Source: Micrasema longulum (Eukaryota; Arthropoda; Insecta; Trichoptera; Brachycentridae). Taken from it: a DNA stretch of 64,000 bases. Positions 1 through 9,482 of this stretch are shown piece after piece (the first letter of the stretch is position 1; each line of letters opens with the position of its first letter). The notes beneath the pieces were generated by a model. That model worked only from the letters and a program-made list of their open reading frames with translations. It searched no databases and was not told where the DNA came from. The position numbers and the translations under genes were made by a program. Location: assembly GCA_022494885.1 (NCBI GenBank), contig JAGVSM010002942.1:54928-118927 (forward strand), read 5' to 3'.

Positions 1-4
1 GAAT

Positions 5-279
5 AAATTACAACAGGGATGGAGAACACCTTAAATAAGAGAATATGGAAGTCTAGGCATTTACAGGGCTTATGACCTGTCATTGGCTGGTTTAAGTGGC
101 CACTTTACACACTGTGTAACATTCACCATTTTGCCTATGTTTGAACATCCATGTTTCTTCAATTCTTCCATCTGTTGATTTTAGTCCATTAAACCAGCCA
201 ATGACAAGTCATAAGCCCTGTAAATGCCTAGACTTCCATATTCTCTTATTTAAGGTATTCTCCATCTCTGTTGTAATTT
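5..279. mobile_element. Foldback element, family FBA (copy 1)
   Basis: Two inverted arms of 91 bases each (5-95 and 189-279) match with three mismatches, about 97%, around a 93-base centre. The arms share the landmark GGCATTTACAGGGCTTATGA. No coding capacity is seen, so this is a non-autonomous foldback or MITE-type element. At least four more copies lie in this window (16.3, 30.0, 53.7 and 58.2 kb). Other copies begin further out with TGTCCAAATGTTTGTAGACA; that part is missing here and may be cut off by the window edge. The high arm identity means recent insertion or arm homogenisation. Confidence 0.88.
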
Positions 280-286
280 GTTAATA

Positions 287-1198
287 TTAGACTTGTTTTA
301 TTTTCTAATGGACGAATATCTTATAGATTGCGTTCGAGTATGCATTAAAGCCCAGAAGCGAACGGTACCATATTTCTTTATCTCATTTTGTATTTATTGG
401 ATATAATTTCTTATAAAATAAAAACTAGTACAGCCTCTAGTCATGTATAACGGTTTTTATCGGTTCTTCTCGGTTAGCTGAAGTAAACTCGGTTACGTGA
501 ATCTCGCTACCGGTACTGAAGTATGAATATATTTCGCAACATGATCTCATTTTCTCTCTAAAGATCATTCTCCTCGAACCCAAACTCGATAGTAATTATC
601 CCGTTAATGTATGGAATTATTAACTCGTTTATTTTTCACGTCGTGGTGTTTCGGGAGGCGTGTAAATAAAATAGTACGCTCACATAACCCTGACTACCGA
701 CTTACCTCCGCTGTATGCGTATTGAATAATGATACACTGCAAGTTCATAACTCGATGCTTGTTTTTGGGACCTCTCCCTCCTTCGACGGTATTTGACATT
801 CCGCGCTCGATTCGAGATGTAGCATACGACATTCAACATATATGTACGTTGCAATAACTACATAATAAAATAATTTAACTACGGACGGCACGTTCGCAGT
901 ATGGAGGGACATGAGGAATATCAATGATTGACAAATTGACACAGTTATCTCCTTGATTTAGTTCACTAAATTGTTGTTTATGTGCGACGTTAATTGAATA
1001 AGCGGGTGCATTGTGCTTCTGAAGATACACTGTGATAATCTAAACATCGTAACTTCCATTTCTATAAAGATTGCTAGTACCTACGTAATTGGACAATGCG
1101 TTAAAAAATCGCGCAATCCAATGCCTGATTTTTTTCAAGATACATGGGTAATTTATTGTATATACCTAGATATAAAAATGAAAGATGGATGATACGTA
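287..1198. other. AT-rich DNA, no gene seen
   Basis: No conserved protein fragment, RNA gene or clear repeat was recognised. Open frames here are short and look like chance. Confidence 0.5.
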
Positions 1199-1204
1199 AA
1201 TACA

Positions 1205-1262
1205 CAAATTAGGAATAACCGTTGACCGGTTTCATCGCTTTCGCAATCTCTTGAAGACTGGT
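1205..1262. repeat. ACCGGTTTCATCGCTT repeat segment
   Basis: This segment shares GACCGGTTTCATCGCTT and a following GACTGG with 29,915-29,962. On the minus strand it reads GATGAAACCGGTC, which resembles the 3' half of a hammerhead ribozyme core (GAAA, stem, GUC) as found in Penelope-like elements. The CUGAUGA half is not convincing. It is a dispersed-repeat relic of unknown parent. Confidence 0.45.
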
Positions 1263-1879
1263 ATGTGCTCAAAATGTTCTGAAATGTTTTTTAACGGAAT
1301 ATGAACGAATTTTACAATTTTTCAATCATTCACCACTTTTTTGGGGTAGGCATTAATAAGTACATCATTTGAACGCTAAATAATTGTCAATTTCTCCAAT
1401 ACCCATAAAGTTAATTAATATCAATTACTTACAATTTAGCCACACAGCACGGTTTCGGTAATGCTGTTTCTATTGGTCTCGTAAAATGTCACCAAACATA
1501 TAAATACTTAGTTGTAAATGACATTGGTAAACTAACCACCTGTTCAACAAAGAGAATAATGCGGGTAACTAGTATAACCAAGATGTAACCATTAGTAATT
1601 AATTGAGTTTGAAATTACTTTGTGCTAGATTTTAAAATATAAATTCGATCACAGTTATCTACTTTGTTAATCACGCTTAATCTCATTTCAGTTAAAATAT
1701 TTTAATAATTTGGGATTAATATAACGAAACAATTATTACTTAGGTAAAATTTTTGTAGACCCAATCGGAATCGAACTGTAAGCTTTGTAGATGAATATTA
1801 ATCTGGATTATTTACAACATTTGCACGTTACGGAAGTTGATTTTCAAAATATTAGCACGGGGCATCGCATTAGTACACC

Positions 1880-2006
1880 TGCGGTGCTATTCTGAACTGC
1901 TCTCGCGGCCATAAAAATAACTTTTATTTCGCGTATTTACATACAAAATACGCGAGATATGAGTGTTTTCTACGGCCGCGAGAGCGTTTGGAATATCACC
2001 CCTGCT
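1880..2006. mobile_element. Short hairpin MITE
   Basis: The inverted arms meet in CTCTCGCGGCC (left) and GGCCGCGAGAG (right), and extend outward with indels over about 30 bases. A second, inner palindrome (CGCGTATTT / AAATACGCG) makes nearly the whole 127 bases self-complementary. It is much richer in GC than its surroundings and has no coding potential. It is probably a miniature DNA transposon; no second copy was seen in this window. Confidence 0.65.
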
Positions 2007-2012
2007 GCAAAG

Positions 2013-2760
2013 TATTTTAATATTTATTACATGATTGGTGATCAGTTTTTCGCTTTAGGTACTGGTCCTTTATATGTACGAGTATAGCATAAAACATTAC
2101 TGTTAAAACACTGTTTTCAATTTTATATTTGATCATGTATGAATCTAAATTTGTATAATTTGGGTTTTAATATTCATTATCATCTTTGATATTGTCTTAT
2201 TTATACTTTGTTTTTCTGGATTGTTATTCTATTGCATCACATGTCATTATAATTTAATTCAACTAATTTTACTATGTATTTATTATGGCTGGACATGGGC
2301 ACAGCCTAAAAAAGCCTTAGTATGTTAATTAATATTTAAACTAGTGTATTTTTTTATTAATAAATAAATGATATAGATAGCGAGCATATTAGGTACTCTG
2401 ATTCAACACAGATTTTCTGGAAAGTCATAGCAAGTACATAGGCATAAAAAGTCGTGTTTTTTCCACTTTATTTTTATTTCTCTTTATTTTAAAGCATGGC
2501 AATCTTTATCATGTTTATAGTATCAAATAAAGTATTTATTTTAAAAAATATATTTTTATTACTATTGACATTTGTTTGTAAATACTCATATTTCTGAACG
2601 AACCTCATTAATAAATTTGATACACTAAACTTGATCTATACTTGTATAAATTATTCTGTGTTTAGGGGGATGTAGAATACCGAATAGTGTTTAAAATAGA
2701 ATTAGAACCCTGGACGTATATTCCTGTAAAAATCCTAAATAAGGAATTCGAGTAGAGATA
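2013..2760. other. AT-rich DNA with possible retroelement tail
   Basis: No gene is seen. Around 2,280-2,370 a GGACATGGGCACAGCC segment followed by an ATTAATAAATAAATG tail looks like the 3' end of an old retroposed copy, but no protein fragment supports this. Confidence 0.35.
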
Positions 2761-2761
2761 A

Positions 2762-2865
2762 GTCCGCCTTATTGTGTGGTGGTTGACGCGTTCGTCTACC
2801 ATTCTTGAGGTTCGATTCTTGGCAGGGTGGACATGAAATATTGACTTTAAAGATAGTTTGAAATG
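2762..2865 (+). mobile_element. tRNA-derived SINE, family S1 (divergent, head and partial body)
   Basis: A tRNA-like head carries a box A-like TTGTGTGGTGGTTGACGCG and box B-like GGTTCGATTCT, followed by the S1 body start GGACATGAAATATTGA. It resembles the 60.7-kb copy most closely (both read TGTGTGGTGGTTGA), which defines a subgroup of S1. The copy breaks off before the usual body end and runs into an AT microsatellite. Confidence 0.7.
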
Positions 2866-2896
2866 CAATATATTTATATATATATATATATATATT
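2866..2896. repeat. (TA)n microsatellite
   Basis: A run of alternating T and A with a few interruptions lies immediately after the truncated S1 SINE. Confidence 0.85.
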
Positions 2897-2993
2897 TGGA
2901 CCCCTGTATTTAGTAGCCTTATGTGTCATGTACAAGGCTAAGGTACTCGGAAAAAATCGTTTTGGTTTGTCTTTAAAGTGGGATGTTCGATCA

Positions 2994-3392
2994 CTAATTT
3001 TGGTTCATTACCTTTATAAGTCCAATCACCATTGTTGCAAATTCTAAGAACAATGGCGCGTGATAACTACTTTTAACGACAGTGTGGATATCTGTTAAGG
3101 ATATTACATCTTTCCTGCATTCTGCTTCAAGATTATGGCGTTGTAAACTGAAAAATGGGCACTGAAATAACAGATGTTCGATACTCTGTGAAGAAATATC
3201 ATCGAATGGACAATAGTCATCATTCCTTAATTTAAACCTATATAGTAACTTCTCATAGCTCCATGTCCGGTAAAAATTTGGGTCGTTTCGAAAGTACTTT
3301 GGTGATGATGACGGAAGTATATAGGGATATTTAATTGTTACTATACTGGCACCTGAAGCGTAAAACTGATCTACCAACCAATAAAATGTCAT
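2994..3392 (-). pseudogene. Non-LTR retrotransposon C-terminal relic
   Basis: A 132-codon open stretch reads like the C-terminal tail of an RNase H-bearing non-LTR retrotransposon: a YRFKL-type block followed by cysteine-histidine spacing (CPFDD, then HLLFQCPFF) and an LEAECRKD block. The same layout occurs in the larger element at 36.9-39.2 kb (HRFKL, CPCDD, HLLMHCPF). The polymerase domain is absent, so it is a 5'-truncated dead copy. Confidence 0.65.
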
Positions 3393-3422
3393 GCGGAAAA
3401 GGGAATGATGATGATGGTGTAT
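3393..3422 (+). mobile_element. SINE S1 3' tail fragment
   Basis: TGCGGAAAAGGGAATGATGA followed by TGATGG matches the 3' end of the S1 family (compare 27,170-27,201). It abuts the retrotransposon relic directly. The head at 2,762 and this tail could be the two ends of one SINE split by later insertion, but body matches between them are missing. Confidence 0.6.
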
Positions 3423-4352
3423 TTAAAATTATTTTGTATTGATATTTAAGGTCAAACCGCACTACCGCGTCGCTGCACTTAAGCGGCGCTGCGCGACAAA
3501 ATTTTGAATAAAGTGCCTCCACGGACTGGCGGCGGACTTCTTTAAAGCTGCATTCCAAAAGTGGATTAGTTGTCAGCAAAAATGCGTTGAAAAATATGGT
3601 GATTATGTTGAAAAATAGTTAAGAAATTAAGCTTTCCAATGATGTATTTTTCAGTTCAAATTAAAATGCCTTAAACCTGAAAAAAAATGAGATCCTTATT
3701 TTTTAAACAACCCTCGTATTTATTATGCAATTTACAATATGTAGCTCAATGTTGTTTTGAACATACTTCTTATATATTAAATTAATTAACTGTGTATATA
3801 CCAGTCCATAAGGATTTATTTAATAACCCGTCGATTGGTTTACCTAAAAGTAACATGCAAAATAACACCTGTATGAATACAGACTTTTAATGTTTTTTTT
3901 ATTAATATATATTTTTAAAATAAAACTTATAAATTGTTATTTTGTGTGGTCTGTAGGTTGTTTGTAAGTTAGTCTTGGTTTGCACCCACTTAAACATTAT
4001 CATAATAGATCATATCTTTTTTAATGCATGCCGTGCATATAAATGGGTCATTATGGCTACAAATATAATATATAACAGTAGGTGTTACTTACAAAGCCAT
4101 ACACATTATTATGCATCATTACTTCACATTCAATAAAAACGTATCTCTCAGACAAGCTTCCCATTAAAACATAGTCTTTATAATATATAGTAAACATACT
4201 CAAATAAAACTAGGTACACACTAAATAATATTGAAACAATTTAAAGATTTACACCTATTTGCGTCTATTTAATGGAGAAAAACCTATTATACTCTTATCG
4301 CGGATTTTATTTCTAGTAAGTCGGGACATGAAAATAATAACATAATCCAAAG
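3423..4352. other. Unassigned DNA
   Basis: No gene is seen. A GC-richer patch at about 3,449-3,560 with CGTCGCTGC and CGGCGCTGCGCG stands out from the AT-rich surroundings and may be part of a MITE. The rest is AT-rich and featureless. Confidence 0.4.
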
Positions 4353-4856
4353 CAGGGCTGTCCAAACTAGATACGATTACGGGAAGAAAAAAATCATTTA
4401 CAGAGATGTCATTGTTTTAATATAATTAATTTAATTAGTTCTTCGTCAATATATTTTTCACAGTTATCAAAATTAACATTTATATTAGTTGTTGCGGGAC
4501 GCAGTGAGTGTGTAAGTAACTTATCTGACAATGAAGACCGTTGTTAAGATTTTATAAAATTCATGGTTTAATACGCACTTCCACAAAGACTGCCCATCAT
4601 CGACCTCATTTTCAAGCCAAGATTCGTTAGTTTGGAGAAACAAATACACAGTTCGGGAACTCCCCTAATAATAGTGACAGAAAACTTATTTCCATGTGAA
4701 TAAATATTTTATTAATTTATTTGAGATGCCATAAAAAATAAAATAATGTTCACGAAATAAATTTTGTAAAAGGAAAAATTTCGTAGTTGCGGAATATCAA
4801 AAACACGTCGCAGGCCGCACAAATATAAGCTTCGGGCCGTGCTTTAGACAGCCCTG
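4353..4856. mobile_element. hAT-like non-autonomous element
   Basis: The ends are CAGGGCTGTC and GACAGCCCTG, perfect 10-base terminal inverted repeats of hAT type. The flanks ATCCAAAG (4,345-4,352) and GTCTGAAG (4,857-4,864) sit where an 8-base target duplication should be and agree at five of eight bases, the differences being transitions. The right end carries the CAGGCCGCAC / GGGCCG subterminal motif common in such elements. No transposase is left in the 504 bases. Confidence 0.75.
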
Positions 4857-4989
4857 GTCTGAAGAATCCAAAAATGAAAGTTTGTGTACAATTTTGAGTT
4901 TTTTCTTTCTCTTTCGTCTTTCCTTTCCATCCCCCTTCTCTCTCTTCTCTTCTTCTCATATTGTAGTGTAGATTTTAAATTTATTTTTG

Positions 4990-5130
4990 TGTCAAACCTT
5001 GTATAATATTATAAGATTCTATACTAATCATGCCTGGAATATGTCCATATGCTTCTTATTTTCTCAATCTGAATGGTTTGTGTAGATTGAAAGAAATTGC
5101 CTTAAGGCAATATATCCGACCTTGTATGTA
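4990..5130 (+). mobile_element. Non-LTR retrotransposon 3' UTR fragment
   Basis: The stretch AAATTGCCTTAAGGCAATAT followed by a CCGACCTTGTATGTATATAAA block recurs at 17,940-18,010. A GCCTTAAGGC palindrome followed by CCGCC-like bases and a TGTATATAAA run is typical of jockey-type LINE 3' UTRs in moths. It is immediately followed by a SINE. Confidence 0.6.
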
Positions 5131-5142
5131 TATAAAATGTAT

Positions 5143-5314
5143 GAGTTTTTTTTTTAACCACAACAGGCCAGGGGGCCCAATTACAGCGGTGAACTACATC
5201 ACAAAACACCCAGGCTTCAGAAAAATCACATTTTAGTTTTTGTGTTCTCACCGAGAATCGAACCCGGGACCTTACTGTGAGTCAAGCGTCTTGATCACTA
5301 CGCCACGGAGGCCG
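5143..5314 (-). mobile_element. tRNA-derived SINE, family S2 (copy 1)
   Basis: On the minus strand a tRNA-like head (GGCCTCCGTGGCGTAGTGAT, then box B GGTTCGATTCTCGG) is followed by a body with AAAAATGTG-type A/T runs and GGGTGTTTTGTG, ending in an A tract. It is closely similar over its full length to 63,153-63,328. The head keeps box A and box B of a polymerase III promoter but cannot form a complete acceptor stem, so it is a SINE and not a tRNA gene. Confidence 0.85.
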
Positions 5315-5339
5315 CTAATCTCTAAAATAAATTTAATAT

Positions 5340-5372
5340 GCTGACCGGTTTCAGAACATGACTGTTCCTTTG
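5340..5372. repeat. GACCGGTTTC segment
   Basis: TGCTGACCGGTTTCAGAACA lies directly beyond the S2 SINE head. The minus strand reads GAAACCGGTCAGCA, sharing the core of the segments at 1.2, 27.3 and 29.9 kb. Confidence 0.35.
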
Positions 5373-5699
5373 TTATTTTAACATGGAAAATCACAAAGTT
5401 AATGCTTCAAATATTAATTTTAATTTTAAACAAAATCTCTTTGATTATACACAAAATACCTAGTTAATGCACAAATGGAAAAAAATGTTGAAATATTACT
5501 TTTGAACTGCATATCATGTCCATTACACTTTACTTATAATTTCTAAACAATGTACCTCCATTTTTTTTCAATATATTTTGATATTTTTTTTTCCATCTGC
5601 ATTTCGAAATTTTTTGTAGAACATTACCTCAATTTTTTATTTTTGTCAAAAACCTGCCTTTTTGCTTATTATTTTTTATTAAACTTTTTGTCATTTCAT

Positions 5700-5935
5700 T
5701 TATGATTCCTTTTCCCCACCTAATGGTGCATAGGGCACTGCATTAGTATACCGATCATAGCGTAGCTTGATCATTTTTGTTACATGAAGATAAGATGATC
5801 AGTTTTACGCTTCAGGCACCAATCCAGGAACTATAGAATATTATAGTGTGAAAACACCCCTTTAAAATCAATATTTCATATCAATCACTTCGGGAATCGA
5901 ACCCGAGACCTCTTATACCACGAGGCACGAAGGAA
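5700..5935 (-). mobile_element. tRNA-derived SINE, family S1 (minus copy)
   Basis: Reading the minus strand, a tRNA-like head with GGTTCGATTCCCG is followed by the S1 body (AAATATTGATTTTAAAGGGG, the CTATAATATTC block, the GGTGCCTGAAGCGTAAAACT block) and ends near GTGGGGAAAAGGAAT. The 5' part of the tRNA head is shortened. It lies next to a LINE 3' end at 5,997. Confidence 0.85.
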
Positions 5936-5996
5936 ACTTTTTGTGCATAATTTAAATTGTACATTGGCGGGCTTATTGGCAAATGGCATTTTTTTC

Positions 5997-6115
5997 GAAC
6001 ATGATGCCAGTATAGCGAATGGACGGCGAAAGAACGGCTAAAAAAATTTACGATGCAAATGTTGATGGATGTCGGAAACGAGGAAGACCAAGAAAAAAAA
6101 GATAAAATACAGGGA
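5997..6115 (+). pseudogene. RTE-like LINE 3' coding end
   Basis: The frame encodes ERTAKKIYDANVDGCRKRGR followed by PRKK, nearly the same as the end of the second LINE ORF block at 35,880-35,970 (ERTAKNIYNANVDGCRNRGR). This is the conserved C-terminal segment of an endonuclease/reverse transcriptase polyprotein; everything upstream is gone. Confidence 0.75.
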
Positions 6116-6205
6116 TTTCTTGCTAGGCAACTTCTTTGTCCCGGTTTCACTAGTTGAACTGAATTATCTATGGTTATTCCCGCCAACATGACCTCGGGTA
6201 TTCTT

Positions 6206-7498
6206 CCGTCATAAGAAAGAAGGACGCATCTAACATTTTTTTCGAAAATGAGTAAAAAAAATACGCATCTACTGGTACTTGAATTATCTTCCTAAAATAA
6301 CCACAACCCTATTATTTTCACTAATAAATTAGACTTAACTTCAAAAAGTCTTGATGATTACTAAATATAAAAGGCTGTTCTGACTTGTATAATAATTATA
6401 AAAGACTGATTAAAATATTAATTTTTTCTTCCATTCCGTTTTTAAAAACATCTGAAATGAATGTACCTACTCGTATTCAATTTAATTTAAGATCTGCTGG
6501 TAATTTCGAAGTTGATTGATTATAAGGTCGGCGTTACTAGTTTGAAAAGCAGTAAATGGCCAGTAACGTCTATTTTATTTAGTTGAGTAGAATCTATTGG
6601 CATATTAACACTAAAAAAGAAAGACATCTAATTAATTACTAAATAAAAAGGGCGTTTCTAGCCAGAAACGTCTTTTCATTGCAGTATAACATATTTTCTT
6701 GTATTTTTTTTACTAAAAAGAAAATGTTAATTATAAAATATATAACGTAAAATGTATAAAAATAAATGTATATATATTCCGTTAGGGCAAACCATAAAAC
6801 ATACTGTCGCATAATAACATAGGGTCAAAGCACCAGTAAATGACCACCCCCCAGTAAATGACCATGGGTTATAAAACACAATATAATAAGAATTGCTACA
6901 TGTGTCCAGTCAAAACACTGTTATCACCAGAAACTATGACAAAAGCAGTAGGCGGACACATCTTTTCGTAAGAAACAAATCTATCAGTTTTGAACTGTGA
7001 GTTGTCAAAAGGTAATAGTGCGTCTTTCCGTTATTGTTCTGAGATTGATAGTGTTTTTATAAGGAAAGGTGTGGTAAGTGTTTTATTTGATGCTATTTCT
7101 TATGCAATTATTTGAATATATCCTCTGTTATGATGTAACTAAATCCGAGTATTATTTTTACTGGGGTAATAGTGGTCATTCACTGGTGATTCTGCTATTT
7201 TTTTAGAGTAATAATAATTATAATCATAATACTCGTATTTCAATAAAAAAGTAAAAGTACTAAAAATATATCTGTTTTTTATTGATTTCTTTTATTTCGT
7301 ACTCTTAAATTATTAAATTTATACCTTTAATGTGGATTTCACTACAAGCTTAACCTTAAACGGTCCTTCATTGGTGCTTTGACCCTACTTAATTTTTGTA
7401 GTATTTTTCACACAGCGAATTTTTCAATTTCCGAGTTACAAAATATTTATTTTCTCCGTTTATGTTTTATGTAGAAACGTTCTTCTTTCTTATGACGG
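6206..7498. mobile_element. Composite terminal-inverted-repeat element (outer)
   Basis: The ends CCGTCATAAGAAAGAAGGAC (6,206) and, on the other strand at 7,498, CCGTCATAAGAAAGAAGAAC form an inverted repeat of about 24 bases with one mismatch in the first 20. The left part holds two related inner modules, TTACTAAATATAAAAGGCTG (about 6,359) and TTACTAAATAAAAAGGGCGT (about 6,637). No transposase frame is seen. A second, smaller element sits inside (6,821-7,385); without it the outer element would be about 730 bases. Confidence 0.7.
6821..7385. mobile_element. Nested MITE with AGGGTCAAAGCACCA ends
   Basis: The left end AGGGTCAAAGCACCAGTAAA and the right end (minus strand) AGGGTCAAAGCACCAATGAA are inverted copies. 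TAAATGACCA is repeated near the left end and GTGGTCATTCACTGG (7,165-7,185) gives an inverted internal counterpart. There is no coding capacity. It lies wholly inside the outer element and is therefore the younger insertion. Confidence 0.75.
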
Positions 7499-7770
7499 CA
7501 GTATTTTGCTCATAACCAGTGCCATAGTAGGCTTGTATGATAATACGTCCAAGTTGCTACACGTGCCTTTTGGACTTCAGCGATATAACTCACATTGCGA
7601 GCCACAAACCGAGTGAACTATTTCTTGGAGATTAGCCTACTGAGTCACCTGGTATCTGCTATCTAGTTCTCTAGGGTAACGTTATCGTCCACTTACAACA
7701 AGTGCTGTAGACTACACAGACATCGAAGTTACAATAAACATTAAATACATACACATATACATTTATATAA

Positions 7771-8590
7771 CGGGTGTTTTTTTGTTGTTTGTGATAGAAC
7801 TTTCGATTATAGTGATGGGAAATTACTGATCACTGATCATGTACCGATCAAATCGATTGTATCAGTTTTTTTATGCAAACATGTAACTCTGTTTCCGAAA
7901 AGTTGATATAAAAATGCAAAAACAAGCCTATTATAGTGCGTTGAATACAATTATTTACCGAAAAGGAAGATATTTATACTTTTTTCGTGAACATTATCAA
8001 ACGAATAATTTTTTTATTCGATCAAATTACATTGATCAATTTGTCCCATCTCTAGAGTTTTTTGCAAAATGATGTAACCTTATAAGAACGTCGTTAATAA
8101 TTAGGTTTATTTTAGTTTTTTTTTTTTAGTTTTAAAGGTGATTTTATATATTTATGTTGATTTATATGTCAAGCATTGTATTAAAAAATTAATTAACATA
8201 CCAAATACGAATGATTTTTCGTGTGTCAATATAAATCACTCCTTAGACATTACTACAAAGTTATGTCGTCAGTTTTTCTGACAACTGTCATTCTCATCAT
8301 GCTATATTTTAAGGACTAGAGTAATAAATACTGTCTCTTGTTAAACTAATGATGACATTTTTTTTTACGTTTGTGCTCTAACAATACATACTCAAATTAA
8401 TAATGGAACGCCTTACTTAAAAATCAGTGTTCAGATCGCCAAACGTATAGGGCTTTTTGTAATTTGAAGCCATTGGATTATTTCCTATGTGGATACGTAA
8501 AGTCCATGGAAGCAAACCAGCAGCTCTCGAAGCATCGGAAAGCAATATAACACGCGCCGTTTCGGAAATATCGCCGGATTTGTTTGTCTT
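7771..8590 (+). pseudogene. mariner-like transposon relic (mori-type)
   Basis: At 8,464-8,583 the + strand encodes LKPLDYFLCGYVKS and, after a one-base frameshift, PAALEASESNITRAVSEISP, which matches the C-terminal transposase block (PLDFFLWGYVK) of mariner elements of the DD37 group. ACGGGTGTTTTTTTGTTGTT at 7,771 looks like the left inverted end of that group. The N-terminal and central transposase regions and the right end are missing, and a hAT-like element interrupts the left part (7,810-8,054). Confidence 0.65.
7810..8054. mobile_element. Small hAT-like MITE
   Basis: The ends TAGTGATGGG (7,810) and CCCATCTCTA (8,054) are inverted copies (TAGWGATGGG). GATCA motifs occur subterminally on both sides. 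No coding capacity. It appears to be inserted in the left end of a mariner relic; the expected 8-base target duplication is not clear. Confidence 0.6.
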
Positions 8591-8599
8591 TATTTGTCT

Positions 8600-9223
8600 A
8601 GGTAATCTTAAATGAATGTTACAATTTTATTTACTTTGCTTATAAAAATATGTGTAATGCGTACACTGTTTTCTGTATATTAAATTTTCCCTACTGTTTT
8701 CTTTATCTAAGTAAATAGTGTTAGGAATATATATTATAATAACTAATGCGTATTTTTTTAGAAGATGTTACTTATTACATTAGCTCACTGAAAAGTTAAA
8801 ACGGCATAAGTTTTACTTGGCTTTTTTAAAAGTATTTCTAATATGTAATTATTAATTTATTTTATTGGGTAAACAAACAGTTGTACACAAATATTGCCAA
8901 TTGCTTTGTTGGTGTAAGAAACTTATGCACTCACCAAAAAAATTGTTTACACTTAATACAAAATTTTCAATTATGTTCAATATAATAAATGTAAAAGAAA
9001 CAAAATGAAAAAATATGTAAATAATAATAAAGTTAAATATCTGCTTCTCTCAAAATTTCTATAATTTTTGTCCCAAATTTACATACATTGTCACAAAAAA
9101 TATCAGCCTCGGTAAATATATTGTTATATTGGTCGCATATTCGCATATTCTAGGTATTGTAGATTGTTTAAAATAGTTAGTTAAAACTGGTTATATATAT
9201 TTTTTAATGTAGTTATTTATTTC
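8600..9223. other. AT-rich DNA, nothing recognised
   Basis: No gene, RNA or repeat was recognised in this stretch. Confidence 0.45.
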
Positions 9224-9482
9224 ATCATCACCGTCATTCCCTCTCCGCACTTAATGGTGCATAGGCCACTGCATTAGTACACTAATCGCAGCGTATCTTA
9301 ATATTGTTTGCATGGTGGTAAGATGATCAGTCGTACGCTTCAGGTACCAGTCCAGGGACTATGAAATATTCTGGTGTGAAAACACCCTTTTAAATAAATA
9401 TTTCGTAGCAACCATGTCGGGAATCGAACCCAAGACCTCTCGCATGGTAGGCAAACGCGCTGACCATCACACCACGAGGCCG
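9224..9482 (-). mobile_element. tRNA-derived SINE, family S1 (full-length, minus)
   Basis: The best full-length copy on this strand: a tRNA-like head (GTCGGCCTCGTGGTGTGATG, box B GGTTCGATTCCCG), body blocks shared with 26,979 (+) and 5,700 (-), and a GATGATGA-rich tail at the left. The box A region GTGGTGTAGTGG in the best copies matches tRNA-Val, while the anticodon-loop region is closer to tRNA-Gly, so the parental tRNA is uncertain. Confidence 0.88.

Noticed and set aside
5881..6189. 102-codon minus-strand frame
   Set aside because: It spans the SINE S1 head and is antisense to the LINE 3' end, both of which explain the sequence.
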